Shown: piece by piece, positions 57,235-64,000 of the stretch | Position numbering within the stretch: position 1 is the stretch's first letter | Layout: each line of letters begins with the position of its first letter | Source: Polytrichum commune | Taxonomy: Eukaryota > Streptophyta > Polytrichopsida > Polytrichales > Polytrichaceae | NCBI GenBank assembly: GCA_950295325.1 | Contig: OX485805.1 | Location: 31,855,501-31,919,500 of the forward strand | DNA length: 64,000 bases | Direction of reading: 5' to 3' | Position numbers and translations under genes: made by a program | The notes under the pieces: generated by a model | Seen by the model: only the letters and a program-made list of their open reading frames with translations | Told to the model about the DNA's origin: nothing | Database searches by the model: none

Positions 57235-58399
57235 CCTCTCTAATTCTCATGAGTGTTTGTGTCCCTTGGCTAGTCTTATCTGGATTTCTCAGAGCTTGGT
57301 CTCGGTAGTTTGGATGAAGCCATGGAGCTACTAAGAGCAGCTAGGAATGGTGATATGGCATATTTATATCCAGACCTCGCAGACTTGCTTCCCCATTCCT
57401 TACTGTGGGTATGAAAGTCTTCTCAAGCTTGAGAGATCATTGTACTTTGTAGTACTGCGCGTTGCTGCGTCCCAGTTGCTTGCATAGTCATAGTGCGAAC
57501 ATTCAACTGCAATTAAATCTGGATTACTGCCAGGCGACCATCAGCGTTGAACCGGCTTCATCTTGCTAAACCTGTAAGTCTTCGAAAAGCGCCTGAACTC
57601 CTGTCTCCGGTAAACGCTTCTATGCTTGCGTATTTCTTTTTTCTTTGAGTTTCTTTTGTTGCGAACAACAATTTATAAGCTTTGGACCAGGTCCTGCTTG
57701 TGATGAATTGGAGGCGGACACTGGCTAGATATCAGTGTGCAGTGATATTTGTTGGTGGCTTCTTGTGATCATATTTATGTCGACCTGATATTATTGTAAA
57801 GAGCGATACTTTTGTTCGCGATAAGATCAAGCATGGCGTAATCAGCCACCAAATTAAGGCCATTTAGTAATTCGAACCCTAGGGTAATCAATAAATCTTC
57901 ACTTGTCAAATCAAAAGCTAGATAGAATAATTAGCATATCCACATAAACGGGCACCTGGTTGCACATAATTATGTACACGGAGAGTGGATTCATTCAGGA
58001 ATATGCTTTGAGATTAGGTACGCAATGAGAATATCAGCTTATAGGTCAAATGCTTTGTGTCGGTCGCTCCTAGACGTCACCTGTAGTCAAGTCGACCTCT
58101 GAGACATTAGTACACCCTAAACATACACGCTGCATTGAAATGATGCGTCTGTTACTTTTCTCACACTCGGATTAGACCTGACCTTATTCACAAGCTGGAG
58201 ATTTGGAGGTGCATGCGCTGATTTAACTCAGCTACCCTCTTGGTGCTCGCAGTCATAGACAAACAATGGAAATATGGGCTGCATTTTTGCGATGATTAAG
58301 AGGTTAATAGAAATTTATATGTGAACCGCGAGCAACAAAATCTGATCAATGTTAAATGATGTTTGCAGTAAGACAGGGATTTGAGTTCAACCACAGACC
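57235..58399. other. No recognised gene; upstream region of the RING gene
   Basis: No open frame of note. It presumably holds the promoter and 5' UTR of the gene at 58400. The run ttgcag before ATG (near 58365-58370) might be the end of a 5'-UTR intron. Confidence 0.35.
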
Positions 58400-58909
58400 A
58401 TGGATTTGTCCAGCGGCGCAACCTCGCACGAGAGGACTGAAATACTCCTCAGCTGCAACAACTGTTTTCTTTTTGCTTGGACTCCCGTAACCATGACCTG
58501 CGGGCACGTGTATTGTAGGCCATGTCTTTACACCTGGCTTGACCGTCGTCAGCCCAGATCATGCCCTGTGTGCAGAGCTGTTGTGAGTCGCGACGCAAAT
58601 GTCATTCCATTTCGGTCGAATGGCAGGATAGAGTCAACAGATCAGTGTTTGCCTCATCATGTCCCACAAGCGGAGCATCCTCAGATTCAGGCTCCGAACA
58701 CACATGAAGGGATCCCAGCACCCCAAATTGATATCCTGCAAGATGAGGACGGCCTGCAAATATGGTTACCTTCATTAGAGAATAATTTCGATGTGGAAGA
58801 TATGAACTTCGATGACGAAGACATTTGTCTAGATGCGGAGGCACCTAAGGTTGATGAGGACCCTGATCTGAACGAGTTAGCATGGGCACTCGTCGGAGGA
58901 TTGAGTTGA
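58400..58909 (+). CDS. RING-finger E3 ubiquitin ligase, RMA/RNF5-like
   Basis: A 169-aa protein in a single exon. Residues 18-60 hold a C3HC4 RING: SCNNC, then MTCGHVYCRPCLYTWL and SCPVC. The CGHxxCxxCLYxWL core and a following VxxxANVIPFRS are typical of plant RMA and animal RNF5 ligases, which ubiquitinate substrates at the ER membrane together with an E2. Those proteins end in a transmembrane anchor; here the C-terminal 100 residues are acidic (DEDGL, FDDEDICLDAE, DEDPDLNELAWAL) without a hydrophobic segment, so this one is probably soluble. The stop is TGA at 58907-58909. The frame is undamaged and codon use looks ordinary. E3 activity is inferred from the domain only. Confidence 0.8.
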   Translation: MDLSSGATSHERTEILLSCNNCFLFAWTPVTMTCGHVYCRPCLYTWLDRRQPRSCPVCRAVVSRDANVIPFRSNGRIESTDQCLPHHVPQAEHPQIQAPNTHEGIPAPQIDILQDEDGLQIWLPSLENNFDVEDMNFDDEDICLDAEAPKVDEDPDLNELAWALVGGLS

Positions 58910-59812
58910 TCCGAGCTGATCGTATGCTTACATACGCTAAGTAGAGTAGCCTTCATTATTCTCCATTAAGCTTATTCTCTGTGTGTCCATGTCTAGTCTT
59001 ATGGTTATCACCCAAAGATTGCGTGCCAATTTGCGTGAAAGCGATTCATGATGGTTGAACATATATGATGTTCCCAACGCTAAATCAGACCAAAAATGTG
59101 GTGTTCTAAGTAAATATGTATGGATAGAGATTCAACAAGCATAGAGATGAATATGCATTTCTTGAGGTTTCTCACACGTCCTACTAGATCACATTGAGAA
59201 GCATTTATTCTCCCAACTGGAAAAAGGATTCACAAAATTCCATTCATACTTATTGAAAACACAACATGTTCAGTGGTCTTCATAAGTTAACACCAATCAC
59301 TTTGGGAACATTTTTGTCTTGAAAGCATAAGACTAAGTGTTTGAAAATATGCATGACAAGACATTGATCATGTACTTTAGGGTGGCTGGTCAAAAAAAAA
59401 ACACCCATGAACTAACCACACTATTCAAGAAAACAACATACAATTCTCATTTGCATCAAATGACAGATAAAACGAGCAGCTAGTTGCAAGAGTACTCTAC
59501 CCTATTTAACTTGCACACATGGCTAATTCCAGTAGGATGTCCAACCAAGGCCAAACTTTGGCTCATTTAAGAGACCACTTTATATCAACACTCACTTAAG
59601 TTGTAATTGGACTCCACTTGACTCCACTTGACTTACTAACACCACAAACTCACAACACATATGTGGCCACTTCAAATTGGCTATCAAACTTCAATTCATT
59701 TCACAGACCACCCTTAGGTCCCTTAGGTCTTTTTCCTTAAGGCAGAGCCAATAATATTTATAAAATAACAAAACCAAAAACAAACCATACAAGCGATGGA
59801 GCGTACGAACCA
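58910..59812. other. No recognised gene; 3' flank of the RING gene
   Basis: AT-rich, with no ORF of note and no identifiable repeat. Confidence 0.4.
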
Positions 59813-60395
59813 TGCGAGCGATGGAGGAGCTCAAGGAGCTCCAAGGTGGCTACGGATGCAGTTAGTTGAAGTTGTTGGCCGAGGCCGAATGTGGCTACAG
59901 GTGCAGTTAGTTTAAGCTGCTGGGAGGCCGAAGGTGGCTACAGATTAATTTAGTGTAAGTTGTTGGCCGAGGCCGGATGTGGCTACAGGTGCAGTTAGTT
60001 TAAGCTGTTGGCCGAGGCCGAATGTGGTTACAGGTGCAGTTAGTTGAAGCTGCTGGGAGGCCGAAGGTGGCTACAAATTAATCTAGTGTAGGCTGCTAGG
60101 AATCCGAATGTGGTTACAGGTTCAATTGGTTTAAGCTGCTGGGAGGCCGAAGGTGGCTACAGATTAATCTAGTGTAAGATGTTGGCCGAGGCCGGATGTG
60201 GCTACAGGTGCAGTTAGTTTAAGTTGTTGGCCGAGGCCAAATGTGGTTACAGGTGCAGTTAGTTGAAGCTGCTGGTAGAGGCCGAAGGGGCTACAGATTA
60301 ATCTAGTGTAAGCTGCTGGCCGAAGCCGACTGTGGCTACAGGTCAGTTAGTTTAAGCTGCTGGGAGAGGCCGAAGGGGCTACAAATTCATTTAGC
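59813..60395. repeat. Minisatellite of about 44-bp units
   Basis: About a dozen units each containing GGCCGAA(T/G)GTGGCTACAG then (G)TGCAGTTAGTTTAAGCTG or ATTAATCTAGTGTAAGCTG. The GGCTACAG landmark falls at 59893, 59936, 59981, 60026 (as GGTTACAG) and 60069, so the period is 43-45 bp. Two unit types (TGCAGTTAG and ATTAATYTAG) alternate in part, giving a higher-order pattern near 88-130 bp. No open frame runs through it. Confidence 0.88.
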
Positions 60396-61200
60396 CATGG
60401 GACCGGGTGTAGGACCGGACTGGGCCGGGTATGGGCCGGGTATGGCCAAGAACAAACGGCCAAAATCCAAGGGCATTAGGTTGATTTGACTCCACCATTA
60501 GAGGGTAGCTTAGGGGGATGAACTTTTGGTAGTAAGAGGAGGGTTGGTGTGTGATTTAGTTTAGAGAGAAGGGGATAAATAGAGAAGAGCATTTTTCAAT
60601 GCTTGTACTCTTATTATGGAATAAATTGGTGTGCAAGAATTGATGGGAATCGAATTGGAGTTTTATGAAGTTGGTAAGAGGGAGCTATGTGAACATGAAT
60701 GTGATACCCATTCCCTCACCCGGACGAGGACGCTTAAGGGTGGGTGATTTGGCCTCACACTGATACTAACAAACAACCACTTCATCGTCATATACGCTTT
60801 ACGTAGATGCCGATGGACTACTTGGTTGCCTCATTTGGGCAAGTATTGAGGACGTTATGCCTGTTCAAACCTTGGCAGTCCCGGGAGCCACTCCCAGGCC
60901 ACTGCTGTACCAAGGCGCTATCCCGGGACAGCGCCCCACTCAAATTGCCATATCTCCAAGCTCACACCTTCGATTGAGGTGTTCTTGATCATTCTAGAAT
61001 CCACATGCCGTAAGCTACTCATAGCTTATGGCGTTACCCTCGTGCCACCTAGTCTACATGGGTGGGAGGCGTTCCTAAGGCCGGGGCCCTCACCCACACT
61101 AGGATCACTTGGGCCCTCTCACGAACGGTGCCACAAGTCCCGAGTGTCACTCCGGAGTCCCCCTTGTGCTCATGGTATTTTGGGAACTCCTCATAGAGAG
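60396..61200. other. GC-richer sequence without a recognised gene
   Basis: Contains CCGGGTATGGGCCGGGTATG near 60427 and an 81-codon frame at 60979-61224 with no family resemblance. It may be part of the decayed retrotransposon that follows, but no gag, protease or RT motif is visible. Confidence 0.35.
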
Positions 61201-61261
61201 GTGTGCGACATCTTAGGATTCTAGAAGATTTGACAACGCATTATGTTAGTCCAAGTTAAGA

Positions 61262-61950
61262 TGAATGGGTCTTTATTTATCTTTGGTTGAGTTTGCATAG
61301 AATAATGTTTGGCAACAATCAATTCAAACCACTTTTTTTGTTGAATCATGGTCAACATCCCTTGATATCTTTGAGTATTGGGATCAACAGGTGTCACGTC
61401 CCTACTACAAAGGACTTAGTGCAATCGATGTCTAGTATTATGCAAGAGGCTAAGAAGCATGTGGTAGTAGCACAAAATAGACAAAAGTCCTATGTTGATA
61501 CAAAGAGATATGAAATCTCTTTTGATGTTGGAACTCAAGTTTTGTTGAGTACATCTAACATTAAGTTAAAGATGCCAAGAGCAAAGAAGTTGCTACCTAA
61601 ATGGATTGGTTATTTTAAGGTATGGGAAAGGGTGGGAAAATGGCTTACAAATTAGAATTGCCAGAGACATTGAAAATGCATGATTATATTTCATATCTCA
61701 CTTCTAGAGTCATATAAGACTTTTGGCAAAGTACCACCTTTGTCACCACCAATCCTAAAAGATGATGAATTTTCATTTGATGTTGAACGCGGTCTTATAC
61801 ATGATGTAAGAGGTAATCTTACGAGGCCTCAAAAATTTTACCTCATTAAGTGGCTTGGATATGGACTTGAACATAATTCTTGGGAGCCATAGAAGAATTT
61901 GAGTTCAGAAGTGATCAAAGAATATTGGGACAACATGACATGTTTATATG
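61262..61950 (+). pseudogene. Ty3/gypsy chromovirus polyprotein: integrase C-terminus and chromodomain
   Basis: From about 61270 the frame gives SLVEFA (followed by a stop where Tyr-Asn is expected), then, after a frame change, FLLNHGQHPLISL, YVDTKRYEISFDVGTQVLLS, KKLLPKWIGYFKV, LELPETLKMH, HISLLESYK and a chromodomain, FDVERGLIHDVRG ... FYLIKWLGYGLEHNSWEP with a TAG at 61890-61892 replacing Glu, followed by LSSEVIKEYWD. This is the C-terminal end of a chromovirus integrase, whose chromodomain guides integration to heterochromatin. At least two more frame changes (near 61632 and 61680) are present. Everything 5' of the integrase end is missing. Confidence 0.87.
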
Positions 61951-62090
61951 AACGGCTAATATAAAATAAAGGTGTTGAGAGTGTTAGTGTGTCCAATAAG
62001 ATCAATAAATTAAGCAATCATAAACAAAAGCAAGTTGATGGCTTGGGAGTCTAAGGTAGTGTACCATTTGAGCATAGATGCTCAGAGTTA

Positions 62091-62102
62091 GATGGGGAGG
62101 AG
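62091..62102 (+). other. Polypurine tract of the chromovirus
   Basis: GATGGGGAGGAG directly precedes the LTR start TGTAACATTGG and would prime plus-strand synthesis. Confidence 0.7.
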
Positions 62103-62900
62103 TGTAACATTGGCCATTATTGGTACATTCTGACTAGAACGAAGATAATGGTAGTCTAGAATTAGTTTAAAATTGAAGCATATAGTTCATTATATTTGCT
62201 AATAATGAACATGCTTTTGCTTTGGTTAAACTTAAGGCAATCGGGCATGGTGGGGAGGTATAAAAAGGACTCTTGCGCAAGAGTAACGGGGTGCTTTATC
62301 TAATCTCGTGGTTGGGTGGTTCATGCCAAAGAAATACCCAACAAAGAGTTAAACTTTTGTTACAATTGATCACATGTAACCATGATGCGACAGATGGTTT
62401 ATTTCCTTTATGGGCTAAATGAAAGCATATCCAAATAAAAGTATAGCAATATATGATGATAGTGCTATCAACGATTATAAACAATCTAGTTGTTTTAAGT
62501 TTTAATACAAGGGTTGTGAAGTATTTAACGGCATTTTGGTGTATGAATTTTTTTAAAGGTTGTTGAGCTTTGCTATTGATTGTTCATGTCCGGCGCCTCT
62601 CACCCTTATAGTGATTGTAATTAGAGGATTTACTTTCCATCCATTAGTTTTGAGTGTGTCTATTAATGAGACATTTGTTGTGCTTAATTGCAAGTGGTAT
62701 TTTTGGATATTAGTCATGGTAGTATGTTAATTTTATAAATTGTATTGTCAGTGATGGGGAAGGGCTTAGTGGTGTTTAGTTTTGGTCGGGATAACCTATT
62801 ATGCATAGGATGACATGTGAGTGTTTCTACACATTGGCACATTGTGGTGTGGCGAGTGTCTGGGAATAGCCATCATGGTATTGTCGAGTCCGGGGGTCTG
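62103..62900 (+). mobile_element. 3' LTR of the chromovirus (right end not determined)
   Basis: It begins TGTAACATTGG after the polypurine tract. A TATAAAAAGG box lies at 62259-62268, about 155 bp into the LTR. The right boundary could not be fixed because no 5' LTR copy is in the window for comparison; 62900 is only a guess. Confidence 0.55.
62259..62268 (+). promoter_or_regulatory. TATA box of the chromovirus LTR
   Basis: TATAAAAAGG, with transcription expected to start about 30 bp downstream near 62290. Confidence 0.6.
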
Positions 62901-64000
62901 GCATTGACTAAGATATTTAACTAATGCATTTGTTGGCTTGTAGTATTTGTGCTATTCGATGGATGTAGATAGGTTTTTGGATTGGATTCCAATCAAAAAA
63001 ATCACACAAGGAGGACTGAATAAGTGTCAGATTGGACTCTAGGTGTCATATTTAGGTTAATTGATAGGTCATAATGACTTTAAAGTGAATCTAGGGTGCC
63101 AATCCTAAGTAAGACCTTGTTTGATGTGGATTTTATGAAATTTCAAGAATAAGGGAGGGGGGATTATAAGGGTCACTCAATGCAGTACATGCATATGTGT
63201 GGTCTCTCCCTTACAACCAACCATAGTCCAATAATCACGACTCGCTATACCATTTGTTCGTTTTCAATGCAGGAAGCCACGACTCATGAGTAATCTTTTC
63301 AAGTATCCAATAACCACATTTAGTTAGGGCCAAGGGCACCTTGACATGAACAATAGCCTCTTCTTAATTAATTGATAACCTAGTGAATCAGGAAATACTG
63401 TAGAACAACCCCACGGGTTATCGGCATTCATTTAATTTATCTTTAATTTAATGATGCAATGGGTCCATTGTCCTTACTCGGACCAACTGAAGAACTTCCT
63501 CATGTAAAATTTTGGGTCCATAGGCCACGACAAGCAAATGCGCATATCTATGTCATGGTTCATTACCCGTTATCGAGATTTAATTTTAATAATATTTCAT
63601 GCATAAATCCATTTTGATAATGTTCATGTACTTCATCTATTCAAAGTTAATATTCTTAGTGTAATGTAATGTTAATCCAAATTATCTCTAGAGTTCATTT
63701 TACAGTTCACGGATCAAATGTTCCAATATCATAATCAATTCCTTGATTTAAGGACCGAAATATTTCATGAATTTGCAATAAAACAATGGCCAGTAGTCTT
63801 GAGAGCAAAGGGACTAGGTCTGTTGAACCAAATGACTTGAACATGGGGATAGGTGGCCAAGTGTAAGTCATAGGACAATAGTCAGGACATGTCAGGCGAT
63901 GGTCAAGTGTCTAATTCCATGAAAACCTCACCGAGGTTAATTGAGAGAAAACCAATACGCCAAGTGTCTAATACCTATTACTCACCAATGGACCTTCTCA
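62901..64000. other. No recognised gene to the end of the window
   Basis: No open frame of note and no repeat end identified. Confidence 0.35.

Noticed and set aside
59813-60395. CRISPR-like array
   Set aside because: Units are contiguous minisatellite repeats without unique spacers, and the genome is eukaryotic.

Overview
The window looks like transposon-rich nuclear DNA of a land plant. Introns are GT-AG, there is a chromodomain Ty3/gypsy fragment, an NLR-type leucine-rich-repeat remnant and an RMA/RNF5-like RING gene. A seedless plant (bryophyte, lycophyte or fern) is my guess from the mix of relics, including a fungal/bacterial-style medium-chain dehydrogenase pseudogene and an alga-like LINE. 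Nothing in the sequence fixes the species.

Layout. 1.7-4.1 kb: an intact-looking three-exon gene (coiled coil, cysteine/histidine cluster, AT-hook). 4.7-5.0 kb: a terminal exon resembling the LENG1-like family, whose last 75 bp recur at 7.8 kb. 5.5-6.9 kb: a region full of short degenerate repeated words. 7.4-7.7 kb: a MITE-like element. 8.9-14.4 kb (minus): a multi-exon transposon-like gene, now broken by frame lesions and a solo LTR. 17.5-22.3 kb: an LRR pseudogene of 144-bp units split by another solo LTR, then a near-perfect 338-bp foldback. 26.5-27.0 kb: a Tourist/Harbinger-like MITE with exact 38-bp ends. 28.6-42.0 kb: a 13.4-kb LINE. 43.5-45.1 kb: Harbinger remains. 46.3-47.4 kb: the dehydrogenase pseudogene. 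48.2-57.2 kb: a nest in which one old LTR holds two inverted copies of a second LTR plus a small DNA transposon carrying its own gene. 58.4-58.9 kb: an intact RING gene. 59.8-60.4 kb: a roughly 44-bp minisatellite. 61.2-62.1 kb: a chromovirus 3' end followed by an LTR.

The most striking object is the LINE. One decayed ORF2 reads, in order: a 2A-like motif, an AP-type endonuclease, a YADD reverse transcriptase, a domain resembling adenine-N6 methyltransferases of the PCIF1 sort (tentative), an RNase H with all four acidic/His landmarks, and a C-terminal CCHC plus RHN plus KPD...E module like the restriction-like endonuclease of R2-type elements. Two endonuclease types in one element is the signature of Dualen/RandI elements, described from Chlamydomonas. 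The methyltransferase-like insertion is what I would test first.

The insertions can be ordered in time. LTR family 1 landed three times, each with an exact 5-bp target duplication (GCATT, GCCCT, GGTAT). LTR family 2 and a hAT-like element later landed inside the third copy. Only the 1.7-kb gene, the RING gene and possibly the cargo gene at 55.9 kb look capable of making protein today.
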